Source: Candidatus Tectimicrobiota bacterium
GTDB lineage: Bacteria > JACPUC01
Assembly: GCA_016192455.1 (NCBI GenBank)
Contig: JACPUC010000028.1
Coordinates: forward strand, 1 to 64,000
Length of the DNA stretch: 64,000 nucleotides
Direction of reading: 5' to 3'
Shown here: positions 18,101 through 26,521 of the stretch, one piece after another
Layout: every line of letters begins with the position of its first letter
How positions within the stretch are numbered: position 1 is the first letter of the stretch
Translations under genes and position numbers: made by a program
The notes under the pieces: model-generated
The model's input: only the letters and a program-made list of their open reading frames with translations
Database searches by the model: none
Told to the model about the DNA's origin: nothing

Positions 18101-18430
18101 CTACGCCTGCGCAACCGGCGCCTGTTTTATCTCCACCACCTTGAGCACCGTCTGCTGCTGCCGATGCCCTTGCATGCGCCGGTACTTCTTCCGCCGCTTG
18201 TACTTGAAGACCTTGATCTTACGGGCCTTCGCCTGTTCCACGATGTCGGCCGCGACGCTGGCGCCGGCAACCAGGGGCCTGCCGACCGTGACGCTGTCAT
18301 CGCTGCCGACCACCAGCACCTCCGACAGCTCCACCCGTTCGCCTGCTTCCCCGGCAAGCTTCTCAACTCTCACCACATCTCCCGGCGCTACCTTGTATTG
18401 TTTGCCGCCGGTTTGTACGATGGCGAACAT
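18101..18430 (-). CDS. rplU: 50S ribosomal protein L21
   Basis: The 109-residue protein begins MFAIVQTGGKQYKVAPGD and has the basic KVFKYKRRKKYRRMQGHRQQ segment that binds 23S rRNA, followed by the usual short tail. It is the first gene of the operon, with a strong promoter about 200 bases upstream. Confidence 0.97.
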   Translation of the reverse strand: MFAIVQTGGKQYKVAPGDVVRVEKLAGEAGERVELSEVLVVGSDDSVTVGRPLVAGASVAADIVEQAKARKIKVFKYKRRKKYRRMQGHRQQQTVLKVVEIKQAPVAQA

Positions 18431-18629
18431 CGGCTCGCGACTCCTTCATCACTTCGGCACACCATGCAAGCCGGTCGGCATGCTGGCGGCAGCATGAACC
18501 TTGTCCAACCTTCCGACGCCTCGCTAGGGAACAGGGATACGCGGAGGCTACAACAGAGCTATACTAGGATAGTCCAGCAGGAGACGCAAGCCGCAAGATT
18601 CCTTGCTCGGTCCCAGGCACAGCAGAACT

Positions 18630-18658
18630 AATCTATCCGGTGACTGCCGCAAAGTCAA
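18630..18658 (-). promoter_or_regulatory. sigma-70-type promoter for rplU-rpmA-obgE-proB
   Basis: On the minus strand TTGACT (18653-18658) and TAGATT (18630-18635) are separated by 17 bases. Transcription would start near 18622 and leave a leader of about 190 bases before rplU, long enough for ribosomal-protein autoregulation, although I recognise no known leader fold. Confidence 0.6.
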
Positions 18659-18864
18659 GAAGATACGACAGCGGCTCTGCCACCCACGCAACACCAGCGT
18701 CCTGCTCGGCCGCCGTGCCCCGATGAGGCGCGATGAAACGGATGATGCGCGCCGGCCCCGGACGGCGCAAGGAGGCAGGCTGGAGCGCGGCTGCCGGGCA
18801 GCCATACCGGCAACGACATCCCAGCTCCCACTCGTGCTGGAGACGACAGGAGACAAATCCCGCC

Positions 18865-19569
18865 ATGCCCGCAGAACCACACCTGCCGCCGCAGCCCATT
18901 CCCATGCTTTCCGTGGTCGGAAAATCGGGGAGCGGCAAGACGACCTTGTTGGAGAAGCTCATCCCCGCCCTGCGTGACCTCGATCTGCGCCTGGCGGCCA
19001 TCAAGCATGACGCCCACAGCTTCGAGATCGACCAGCCGGGGAAGGATAGCTGGCGCCTGAAGCAGGCCGGCAGCGAGGCAATCATCATCTCCTCCGCGGA
19101 GAAGCTCGCCATCGTGCAGGACACCTCGGTGGACCTGCCGCCGCGCCTCCTGCAGGAGCGTTACCTGCACGGCGTTGACCTCATCCTGACGGAGGGATAC
19201 CGCGCCGAAGACCTGCCGAAGATCGAGGTGCATCGCCGGGCGCGCAGCTCGGACCTGCTGTGTGGTCCCGAGGATAACCTCATCGCCGTGGTGACGGATG
19301 AAGCGTTGCAGGTTGCGGTCCCCTGCTTCAACTTCGATGAGATTGGGCCGCTGGCGTTGTTCCTGCGCGACTACGTCCGGCGCCGCCAACAATCAACCCC
19401 GCCGCGCGAGGCACTCGAGCTCTACCTCGACGGCGTCCGCCTGCCCCTCAACCCGTTCATGCAACAGCTCGTGACCGACCTCATGGGCGCCGTGCTGAAG
19501 AACCTCAAGCAGGCGAGCTACCACTCGACCTTGCAGCTTATCTTGAGAGCGGGACCATACCCCGACTAG
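18865..19569 (+). CDS. mobB: MobB-like molybdopterin-guanine dinucleotide biosynthesis protein
   Basis: The 234-residue protein starts at ATG 18865, with AGGAGA upstream. The core reads PMLSVVGKSGSGKTTLLEKL (Walker A, about residues 13-32), then AAIKHDAHSFEIDQPGKDS, typical of MobB, a GTP-binding adaptor in guanylation of the molybdenum cofactor. After about residue 170 an extra C-terminal domain (LYLDGVRLPLNPFMQQLVTD) is present, as in some MobB homologues. The gene supports the three molybdenum-hydroxylase genes in the window, although many such hydroxylases use the cytosine form of the cofactor. The next gene starts 24 bases downstream. Confidence 0.85.
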   Translation: MPAEPHLPPQPIPMLSVVGKSGSGKTTLLEKLIPALRDLDLRLAAIKHDAHSFEIDQPGKDSWRLKQAGSEAIIISSAEKLAIVQDTSVDLPPRLLQERYLHGVDLILTEGYRAEDLPKIEVHRRARSSDLLCGPEDNLIAVVTDEALQVAVPCFNFDEIGPLALFLRDYVRRRQQSTPPREALELYLDGVRLPLNPFMQQLVTDLMGAVLKNLKQASYHSTLQLILRAGPYPD

Positions 19570-19593
19570 AGCGTAGGTCGGGCGAGGAGAATC

Positions 19594-20655
19594 ATGATTG
19601 AGTACGAGCTGCCGGAGGTCTCCGGCAACACCATCAACGGGCTGGGCGAGCGCCAGGTGCGGCGGCCGCGGCACGTCTACCACTCCCATCCCGACGATCT
19701 GGAGTGGAACGACCTCTTCAGCCGGCGCAGCGGCCGCGACACGACCCAGATCGAACGCTGCCTCATGCGCTGCTACTGGCAATTTCAGTACCGCAACGGA
19801 CCGGTGGCGGCGGAGCGCTCTCCCATCACCGATCCAGCCCGCCTGACCGCGCAGGTGAAGGCGAAGGCGCGCGAACTCGGCGCCGAGCTGGTGGGCGTCA
19901 CCAGCACACGGCCGGAGTGGGTCTTCCAGGATCACACCGCGCCCGGGCGCTTCTTCATCTCTTTGGGTGTGCGCATGGAGATGACGGAGCTGGAGAAGGC
20001 TCCCGAGCTTGCCGCCCAGGAGGAGGTGCTGCGCGTCTACGCCGTGGTGGCCCGCATCGCCGGCGACCTGGCCCGTCACATCCGCGCTTTGGGCTATCCC
20101 GCCATCGCCCATCCGGGGCCGTCGAGCGGCGACATCCTGCAGATTCCCGCGGCCATCGAGGCGGGTCTGGCGCAGCTCGGCAAACATGGCTCGTTGATCT
20201 CGGACGAGCTTGGCGCCGCCTTCCGCCTCGCCGGCGTCACCACGGACCTGCCGCTGGTCGTCGATGCCCCGCGGGACATCGGCGTGGACGACTTCTGCCG
20301 GAGCTGCCAGCTCTGCACCGAGAAATGCCCGCCGCAGGCGATCTTCCCGGAGAAGCAGTGGGTGCGGGGAGTGCTGAAGTGGTACGTCGATTTCGACACG
20401 TGCGCCCCCTACTTCACCGAAACCGACGGCTGCGCCATCTGCCTGAGCGTCTGTCCCTGGAGCAAGCCCGGCGTGGCGCCGAAGCTCTCCGCCAAGATGC
20501 TGAAGCAGCACGTTGGCAAGCAGGGCACCGACGCGCGGCCGGCGGCGCGGCCGCTGCGGGTGAGCCGCCCGCGCTCCTTCACCGAGACCCCCGTGGCGTC
20601 CGGCGGCACGGTAGCGGGGGACGGACCGAGGAGCGGGATCGAAACGGATGGGTAA
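19594..20655 (+). CDS. QueG/reductive-dehalogenase-like 4Fe-4S protein
   Basis: The 353-residue cytosolic protein starts after GAGGAG. It has two ferredoxin-type clusters near the C-terminus: CRSCQLCTEKCPPQAI (CxxCxxCxxxCP), then CAPYFTETDGCAICLSVCPW. The upstream part (AKARELGAELVGVTST, then YPAIAHPGPSSGDILQIP) resembles the cobalamin-binding half of epoxyqueuosine reductase and respiratory reductive dehalogenases. It lacks a Tat signal and the HEAT tail of long QueG proteins, and no RdhB anchor is present. A soluble cobalamin/Fe-S reductase is inferred, with unknown substrate. The following small gene overlaps its stop. Confidence 0.75.
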   Translation: MIEYELPEVSGNTINGLGERQVRRPRHVYHSHPDDLEWNDLFSRRSGRDTTQIERCLMRCYWQFQYRNGPVAAERSPITDPARLTAQVKAKARELGAELVGVTSTRPEWVFQDHTAPGRFFISLGVRMEMTELEKAPELAAQEEVLRVYAVVARIAGDLARHIRALGYPAIAHPGPSSGDILQIPAAIEAGLAQLGKHGSLISDELGAAFRLAGVTTDLPLVVDAPRDIGVDDFCRSCQLCTEKCPPQAIFPEKQWVRGVLKWYVDFDTCAPYFTETDGCAICLSVCPWSKPGVAPKLSAKMLKQHVGKQGTDARPAARPLRVSRPRSFTETPVASGGTVAGDGPRSGIETDG

Positions 20656-20902
20656 CCGCATGGGGAAGAAGGAATGCGACCGCTGCGGAGTCCCCTACCC
20701 TGCTGATCGGCTGCGCCATCTTACCATCGGGCTGGGACCATCCCCGCGCGGTCGCCCGGTTCTCTTGCAAGCCTACGTCTGTGACGCCTGCTACGGCAAC
20801 GCGACGTACAACCCCAGCCAGCGGACGCAGCTCGAAGGCGATCTCCTACAGGTGCGCGAGCGCCGCCGTCAGGGGGTGACGCCGCCCTACCTGCCAGGTT
20901 AA
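20648..20902 (+). CDS. small zinc-ribbon-like protein
   Basis: The gene encodes 84 residues, with ATG 20648 inside the end of the preceding gene (8-base overlap); a second in-frame ATG lies at 20660. Two CxxC knuckles (CDRCGVPY near residue 10 and CDACYGN near residue 45) suggest a zinc ribbon. The tail is basic. It is probably co-expressed with the QueG-like iron-sulfur protein. Function is not recognised. Confidence 0.65.
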   Translation: MGNRMGKKECDRCGVPYPADRLRHLTIGLGPSPRGRPVLLQAYVCDACYGNATYNPSQRTQLEGDLLQVRERRRQGVTPPYLPG

Positions 20903-21194
20903 CCCCCCTCTCCTCCCGCCGGCAGAGCCGCCGCTTCGGCTTGCCGAAGCAGTCTCCCCGCCAGGCATGCCGCCGCTTCCTCACGGCTTGGGACCTGGGT
21001 GCCGGGGCCGCCGCCCGCCGCGCCCAGCCTCGTCTCTCTCTGCCACTCGCCCTTTACAAACATGCTGGGGTCGGCTAGATTAAGAGGTCAAGTAGTTGAC
21101 TTTCTCTCGGCGCAACCAAGGCCACGCTCCTCGTCCGACCTTGCAATAAGGCGACCTGCAAGCGGGAGGCGTGGTGCAAGAGGGAGACTGGGAT

Positions 21195-22553
21195 ATGGAG
21201 CAGGATCTCCGCGCGGCGATGAAAAAGTTCGAGGCGGCAGGCGAGCTGTTGCAGGTGCGCAAGGAGGTTGACCCCGACTACGAGCTGTCGGCGGTGCTCT
21301 GGAGAGCGAAACGCGGTCCTGCCGTGCTGTTCGAGAAGGTCAAAGGCTCGAAGATGCGCGTCATCGGCAATGTCAACAACACCCGCGGCAAGTTCGCCAT
21401 CTCCCTCGATCTCCCCCGCTCCGAGATTCTGCCTCGCCTCGTGCATGGCATGGAGAAGCCGGTCAAGGTGGAAGTGGTGAGCAACGCGCCCTGCCAGCAG
21501 GTGGTCATCGAGCGCGACATCGATCTCGCCAAGCTCCTGCCGGCGCCGCGCGTCTCCGAGAAGGACGCCGGCCCCTACCTCACCGCGGGCATCCTCATCG
21601 CCAAGCACCCCGAGACGGGGCTGCGCAACTGCTCGATCCACCGCATGCAGGTGCACGGCCCCGACACCCTGGGCGTGAACATGGCGCCGACGCACCTGAG
21701 CAAGATGTACCAGCGGGCCGGCGAGCTGAACGAGCCGCTGCAGGTGGCGGTGTGCATCGGCAACCACCCGGCGGTGATGCTGGCCTCGAACATGTACGGC
21801 CGCCTGGGCAGCGATGAGCTGGAGATGGCCGGCGCGCTGTTCGGCAAGCCGCTGCAGGTGGCGAAGTGCAGGACGATCAATATGGAGGCGCCGGCGGGCT
21901 GCGAGATCGTGCTCGAGGGGGAGATGCGCCCCGGCGAGCTGAAGGAGGAGGGGCCCTTCGGCGAGCTGATGGGTTCCTACGCCTTCCGCGGCAAGCGCCA
22001 GGTCTTCCACTGCAAGGCGGTGACCATGCGCGAGGACGCCATCTACCACCATGTCGTCGGCAGCAACCACCCCGAGCACCTGCTGATCATGGCGATGCCC
22101 CGGGAGGCGAACATCTACAAATCGGCCAAGGTCACCTTCCCGCGTCTCGAGGATATCAACATGACCGAAGGCGGCTGCGGCCTCTTCCACGCCGTGGTGT
22201 CAATCCGCAAGACCGGCGAGGGGGAGGGGAAGAAGGCCATCCTTACCCTCCTGACGCTGAACGACCTCCTGAAGCAAGTCACCGTGGTGGACAGCGACAT
22301 CGACGTGCATGACCCGGTGATGGTGGAGTGGGCCATCGCCACGCGCGTGCGGGCGGAGAAGGACGTGGTTCTCTTCCCCGACCTGAAGACCAACAAGCTG
22401 GATCGCCTGGCCAACAAGGACGGCACCATCACCAAGTGGGGCATCGACGCCACGCGGCCCCTCGATCTGCCGGCGGAAGTTTACGAGTACGCCACGGTGC
22501 CTGCCGAGATTATGAAGAAGGTCGAGCGGGATTGGGAGCAGTACCTCTCATAA
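21195..22553 (+). CDS. UbiD family decarboxylase (copy 3)
   Basis: ATG 21195 is chosen because GAGGGAG lies eight bases upstream; the GTG at 21171 has its purine run too close. The 452-residue protein has the UbiD N-terminus (MEQDLRAAMKKFEAAGELLQ), LRNCSIHRMQVHG at the cofactor/metal site (143-155), and EEGPFGELMGSYAF with E252 and E257, the E/E pair found in Fdc1-like enzymes. GSYAF replaces the GYY of the other two copies, so this is a third subfamily. The gene follows the QueG-like/zinc-ribbon pair by about 290 bases and is followed by a perfect hairpin. Confidence 0.92.
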   Translation: MEQDLRAAMKKFEAAGELLQVRKEVDPDYELSAVLWRAKRGPAVLFEKVKGSKMRVIGNVNNTRGKFAISLDLPRSEILPRLVHGMEKPVKVEVVSNAPCQQVVIERDIDLAKLLPAPRVSEKDAGPYLTAGILIAKHPETGLRNCSIHRMQVHGPDTLGVNMAPTHLSKMYQRAGELNEPLQVAVCIGNHPAVMLASNMYGRLGSDELEMAGALFGKPLQVAKCRTINMEAPAGCEIVLEGEMRPGELKEEGPFGELMGSYAFRGKRQVFHCKAVTMREDAIYHHVVGSNHPEHLLIMAMPREANIYKSAKVTFPRLEDINMTEGGCGLFHAVVSIRKTGEGEGKKAILTLLTLNDLLKQVTVVDSDIDVHDPVMVEWAIATRVRAEKDVVLFPDLKTNKLDRLANKDGTITKWGIDATRPLDLPAEVYEYATVPAEIMKKVERDWEQYLS

Positions 22554-22578
22554 CGCCGACGCCTTCGCCTCGACTGCA

Positions 22579-22616
22579 GCATGAAGCCCCTGGAGGTTCC
22601 TCCAGGGGCTTCATGC
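22579..22616. terminator. perfect 18-bp hairpin after ubiD copy 3
   Basis: GCATGAAGCCCCTGGAGG is followed by TT and its exact reverse complement. It lies 25 bases after the UbiD stop and before the convergent zinc-ribbon gene, so it probably serves as a bidirectional terminator. No T-tract follows in either direction, so termination efficiency is uncertain. Confidence 0.6.
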
Positions 22617-22698
22617 ACGTCCAGCGGCTGCAACGACTGCTCGGCAAGCGGTACACGTCACCGACCGGGACGCGCCAATCCTCCACCTTGCCGAGATT

Positions 22699-22914
22699 CT
22701 AATGCTCCGGCCCGCTTGCCAGGGTTTTGTTGTACTGCAGGTACTTGTAGAGGCGATCCCCCCAGAGGCAGCAATCGCAGACCATTGCCGAGGTGAAGTC
22801 TGAGTCCACCTCCTGCGAGCAGATGATGCAGCGCTCCTTTGGCAGGGCTTCGCTGAGCTTCTCGAGATTCTCCTGCTCATCCCAGTCGTGAATGATTGTC
22901 ACCTCTTCCTCCAT
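22699..22914 (-). CDS. small zinc-ribbon protein
   Basis: The frame encodes 71 residues from ATG 22914 (a GTG at 22947 would add 11 basic residues). CIICSQEVDSDFTSAMVCDC contains CxxC and CxCC pairs about 14 residues apart, a probable metal-binding knuckle. The N-terminal third is acidic. It is the last minus-strand gene after the LivK-like binding protein. Function is unknown. Confidence 0.6.
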   Translation of the reverse strand: MEEEVTIIHDWDEQENLEKLSEALPKERCIICSQEVDSDFTSAMVCDCCLWGDRLYKYLQYNKTLASGPEH

Positions 22915-23006
22915 CCTCAAGGCGCGCCGACTGCGCCGCACCGCCACGCTGCCGCCATGGCGCGCGACGTCCGTTGTCGGCCGCGCAAAAACCCGCGCGC
23001 CGCGCG

Positions 23007-24203
23007 TTACTGGAGGCGCTTGAATTTCCCCCCCTCGGCCAGCAGGACGAAGACCTCCTTCTGGGCGGCGCCATCGGAACCGATCGTCGTCAGGCCCATG
23101 ACTCCTTCATAGTTCTTCACCTTGCTCCAGCCCTCCATGAGCTTCTTGCGGCTGGCGGCGAGGTCGTCACCCGGCTTGATCCCCAAATCCTGGATGAGCT
23201 TCATGGTAATCTGGAAGGCATCGTAGATCGTGGCGGCGATAAAGAAGGGAGCCTTGCCGTAGCGCTTCTCGAAGGTCTCGGTGAACGCCTTCGCCTTCGG
23301 CTCCGGGCTCTCGGTCCAGAAGAAGGTTGAGGCGATGCTCCCCTCCATGACGCCGGCGCCGGCCAGCTCCACGAACTTACGATCCGCCAGGCTGATACCG
23401 CCGAGGACCGGCGCGGTGATGCCCTGCTTGCGCAGCTCGCGCAGGATGTTCGCCCCTTCCGGCGGCCAGGCGACCAGGACAATGCCATCCGGGTTCAGGC
23501 TCTTGATCTTCGTCACCTGGGCGCTGAAGTCGAGATCACCGGTCAGGAACGGCATCGATCCCACCACCTCAATGCCGGCTTTCTTCAGGATCGGCGGGAA
23601 AATCGCCGTGCCATCAATGTTGAAGAGCCGTTCCTTCGAGTCGTAGATCACGGCCATGCGCTTCGGCTTGTAACGCTTCACAAAGGCCTGCGTGGCCGGC
23701 GCGTAGAGGACATCAGAGGTCTGCATGTTGAGGAAGGCGAAGGGACGGCTCTTCGCCCCCAGCCCCGGCGAGGCGCACGACCCTGTGACGGAAACGATCC
23801 CCGCCTTGTTGATGACCGGGAAAACCACCTCGCACTGGCCGCTGGTAAACGGCCCCATGATGGTCAGCACCTTCTCCGTGGCGATCAGGCGGCGCGCCCC
23901 AGTCACGGCCTCATCCGGCTTGACGCTCGTATCGTGGATGATGAGCTTCACCGGCACGCCGTTGATGCCGCCCTTGGCGTTGATCGCTTCCACGGCGATG
24001 TTCAGGGCCGCCTCCTGCTGCTTGCCGTAGGCCGCCGCGGGTCCCGTGATGGGGATGAGCGCGCCGATGCGATACTCGGCGGCGAGCGCGCCGGGCGGGG
24101 AGACGACCATCAGCAGCGCGGCAACGATGAGCGCCGCCGCCAGCGCGCTGCCCAGCCTCGCCGACCGGGCCCGTTTCGCATGCCAACTCCAGCGATGCTT
24201 CAT
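23007..24203 (-). CDS. branched-chain amino acid-type ABC transporter substrate-binding protein (LivK-like)
   Basis: ATG 24203 follows GGAGGAGAG and gives 398 residues with a clear signal peptide (KRARSARLG, hydrophobic core, cleavage after GALAA). The mature protein starts EYRIGALIPITGPAAAYGKQ, the type-I periplasmic-binding-fold opening of LivK/amidase-type receptors. LMVVSPPGALAA is the end of the leader. No LivH/M/G/F genes are present. The neighbours (enoyl-CoA hydratase, hydrolases) suggest an aromatic or carboxylic acid ligand more than leucine, but this is inference. Confidence 0.88.
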   Translation of the reverse strand: MKHRWSWHAKRARSARLGSALAAALIVAALLMVVSPPGALAAEYRIGALIPITGPAAAYGKQQEAALNIAVEAINAKGGINGVPVKLIIHDTSVKPDEAVTGARRLIATEKVLTIMGPFTSGQCEVVFPVINKAGIVSVTGSCASPGLGAKSRPFAFLNMQTSDVLYAPATQAFVKRYKPKRMAVIYDSKERLFNIDGTAIFPPILKKAGIEVVGSMPFLTGDLDFSAQVTKIKSLNPDGIVLVAWPPEGANILRELRKQGITAPVLGGISLADRKFVELAGAGVMEGSIASTFFWTESPEPKAKAFTETFEKRYGKAPFFIAATIYDAFQITMKLIQDLGIKPGDDLAASRKKLMEGWSKVKNYEGVMGLTTIGSDGAAQKEVFVLLAEGGKFKRLQ

Positions 24204-24649
24204 GTGCCTCTCTCCTCCACCTTGCGTTGGGGCTGGAACGTCTGCCGAAGCCACGCCGCCGCAGGCCGCCAAACAGGCTCCACCAGCCGCGCCTCGCCAG
24301 ACCTCCGGCATCTCCAGCCTTCCTCTGCCTCACCGGCCCAGGCGCAAACCCCGCGGGCAGGTTTTCGGGCGCGATGGGAGACTGTCGCGCCGATCAGCAG
24401 CGGCACCGCGACCGCCACGGTCTCCCCCGCCTCCCGCACTGCTTCAAACCCATTGTATCAATCGGGGAGGCGTCGTGTCATGTCCGAAAAACAGTGGCGC
24501 GAACCTGAGGAGCGGAGGGAGGAGGTGCGCAGGAGGCTCTCTAGCGCGGCGCCCGCGTACCCCCGCCCCACACGCCTTGGGGACGGCTCCGCGGGTTGCG
24601 AGGAGATCGGCTCGCCCAGGGGGCGGCGTTCAGCTCCGCGGCGCGCGGA
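24204..24649. other. intergenic region, nothing recognised
   Basis: About 450 bases of GC-rich DNA lie between the enoyl-CoA hydratase and the binding-protein gene. A plus-strand frame from 24480 has a fair ribosome site but unconvincing sequence and overlaps the hydratase gene. Confidence 0.4.
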
Positions 24650-25441
24650 TCAGCGGCCGCTGAACTTCGGGGACCGTTTCCCCCGGAAGGCGGCCAATCC
24701 CTCCTTGTGATCGCGGGTGGTCACAAGGATGCTCTGCGCCAAGGTCTCGAAGACGCGCGCCGTCGAAGCGTCCACATTGCCGGCGCTCCAGGCCACGCGC
24801 TTCACCAGCCCCAGCGCGATGGGCGCCTTGGCAAGGAGGAGATCGAGCACCTCGTTCGTTTTGGCGGCGAGCTGGTCGCTCGGCACTACATGATTCACGA
24901 GTCCAATCTGTCGGGCCTCCGCCGCGTCGAAGATGCGCCCGGTCATGAGCAGCTCCTTGGCGATGCCCATGCCGACCATCTTCACCAGGCGGGAGCACCC
25001 TCCGACGCCGGGGATGACGCCGATGTTATTCTCCGGGAAGCCGAAGCGCGCCCCCTCCGCGGCGAGGCGCAAATCGCACGCCAGCGCCAGCTCCAGGCCG
25101 CCGCCGACGCAGGTGCCGTTGATGGCGGCGAGCACCGGCTTCTCCAGCTCCTCGAGGCTGTCAAAGAAGCGGGTGAGAATGCGCGTAAAAGCGCGCAGAG
25201 TCGGCGAGCGCCAGTCGCGCTCGAAGTACTCCACATCCGCCCCCACGCAGAAGGCTCGCCCCTTGGCGGTGATCACCACTGCACGGATCGTTTCATTGCG
25301 GGCCAGCTCATCCGCCAGGGCCGGCAGCTCGTAGCGCACCTCCATGCTGATGGCGTTGAGCTTCTCGGGACGGTTCAAGGTCACCGTCGCCACGCCACGC
25401 TCGTCAACGTTGAACAAGAACGAATGGAATGTCGCCGCCAT
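24650..25441 (-). CDS. enoyl-CoA hydratase/isomerase family protein
   Basis: The 263-residue crotonase-fold protein starts at ATG 25441 (a TTG three bases earlier is ignored). The oxyanion-hole segments are GRAFCVGADVEYF and NGTCVGGGLELALACDLRLA. The active-site loop reads GARFGFPENNIGVIPGVGG; the glutamate of FPENN is near the usual catalytic position, while the second acidic position is not obvious. The enzyme should act on a 2-enoyl-CoA or related thioester. Its place between the UPF0173 hydrolase and the LivK-like receptor on the same strand suggests a catabolic operon. Confidence 0.9.
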   Translation of the reverse strand: MAATFHSFLFNVDERGVATVTLNRPEKLNAISMEVRYELPALADELARNETIRAVVITAKGRAFCVGADVEYFERDWRSPTLRAFTRILTRFFDSLEELEKPVLAAINGTCVGGGLELALACDLRLAAEGARFGFPENNIGVIPGVGGCSRLVKMVGMGIAKELLMTGRIFDAAEARQIGLVNHVVPSDQLAAKTNEVLDLLLAKAPIALGLVKRVAWSAGNVDASTARVFETLAQSILVTTRDHKEGLAAFRGKRSPKFSGR

Positions 25442-25479
25442 CAAGGTCCTCGCTCTCGTCTCGATCCACCGCGTCTCCG

Positions 25480-26193
25480 CTAGGCGAGCTTCTCGCCGGG
25501 CTTCAACGGCAGGACCTCCATCTTGGTCAAATCGCTGGTCAATTTCCTCAGCTCCTCCGGCGTGCCGGTGAGGATGGGGAAGGTGCCGTAGTGCATGGGA
25601 ATCACATACTTCGGCTGCAGCAGGCGGCAGGCGTAGGCTGCTTCGCGCGGGCTCATCGTGTACATGTTGCCGATCGGCAGCATCGCCAGGTCAGGCCCGT
25701 AGAGCTCGGCAATGATCTTCATGTCGCCGAAGACGTTGGTGTCGCCGGCGTGGTAGAGCTTGAAGCCGTTCTCCAGCTCAATCACGTAGCCGCAGGGGTC
25801 GCCGCCGTAAATGATCTTGCCGTCATCGAGGATGCCGCAGCTATGGTCGGCATGCACCATGGTGACCTTCACGCCCGCCACCTCAACGGTTCCGCCCTTG
25901 TTCATCCCCATGGCCTTCTTCACGCCCTTGCCGTTCAGCCAGACGCCGGTCTCGAAGATGCAGACGGCGGTGACCTCGTGGCTGCCGTAAATCTTCACCG
26001 TATCGCCGATGTGATCGAAATGCCCATGCGTAATCAGCATCGCGTCAAGCCGGTCGAACGTCTTCAGCCTCTCCGGGCAGGCGGGGTTGCCCTGCACCCA
26101 CGGATCGATGAGCAGCACCTTGCCACCGGGGGTGGTCACCTTGAAGGTCGAGTGTCCCAGGAATTCAATGGTCACGTCGCGATTCAAGTTCAT
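25480..26193 (-). CDS. UPF0173-type metal-dependent hydrolase, metallo-beta-lactamase fold
   Basis: ATG 26193 has GGAGG at seven bases; longer upstream frames are chance. The 237-residue protein reads VTIEFLGHSTFKVTTPGGKV and has HxHxDH at residues 56-61 (HGHFDH), then HADHSCGI and AGDTNVFGDM with further metal ligands. This fits the YtkL/UPF0173 family, predicted to bind two zinc ions. Substrate is unknown. The gene lies 38 bases upstream of the hydratase gene. Confidence 0.88.
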   Translation of the reverse strand: MNLNRDVTIEFLGHSTFKVTTPGGKVLLIDPWVQGNPACPERLKTFDRLDAMLITHGHFDHIGDTVKIYGSHEVTAVCIFETGVWLNGKGVKKAMGMNKGGTVEVAGVKVTMVHADHSCGILDDGKIIYGGDPCGYVIELENGFKLYHAGDTNVFGDMKIIAELYGPDLAMLPIGNMYTMSPREAAYACRLLQPKYVIPMHYGTFPILTGTPEELRKLTSDLTKMEVLPLKPGEKLA

Positions 26194-26521
26194 GGCTGCC
26201 TCCGCTGCATTTGCAAGGATGCGCATAGAACCGTGGCCCTGGCGTGGCTCCGCTCGACGCAGAGCCGCGGCCGCCCGGACCCCCCTCCCGCGGGGCACAG
26301 GGTCGCTCCCGTCTGGTGTCGCTGCCAGCGGCGCAGGAGGATGAGATCGGCAGACAGTTTCAGGCCGCCGGCCGCCTTTGCCGCTCCCCTCCCTCGAGGG
26401 CGAGCACCGCAGGTGGACAGGCCCGGAAAGGGGCGCCCCTCCCTCTCCCGGAGAAGGAGAAGGCCGGACACGCATCGCCAGCCGCGTCCCTGCCGCCGCC
26501 CCAGGCGCCGGCTCCACGGAC
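26194..26521. other. intergenic spacer, nothing recognised
   Basis: About 330 bases separate the PIG-L and UPF0173 genes. The sequence is GC-rich with no gene, hairpin or repeat that I can support. Confidence 0.4.

Noticed and set aside
24480-24710. Small plus-strand frame starting MSEKQWREPEERREE
   Set aside because: It has a fair ribosome site, but the rest is low-complexity and runs antisense into the enoyl-CoA hydratase gene.
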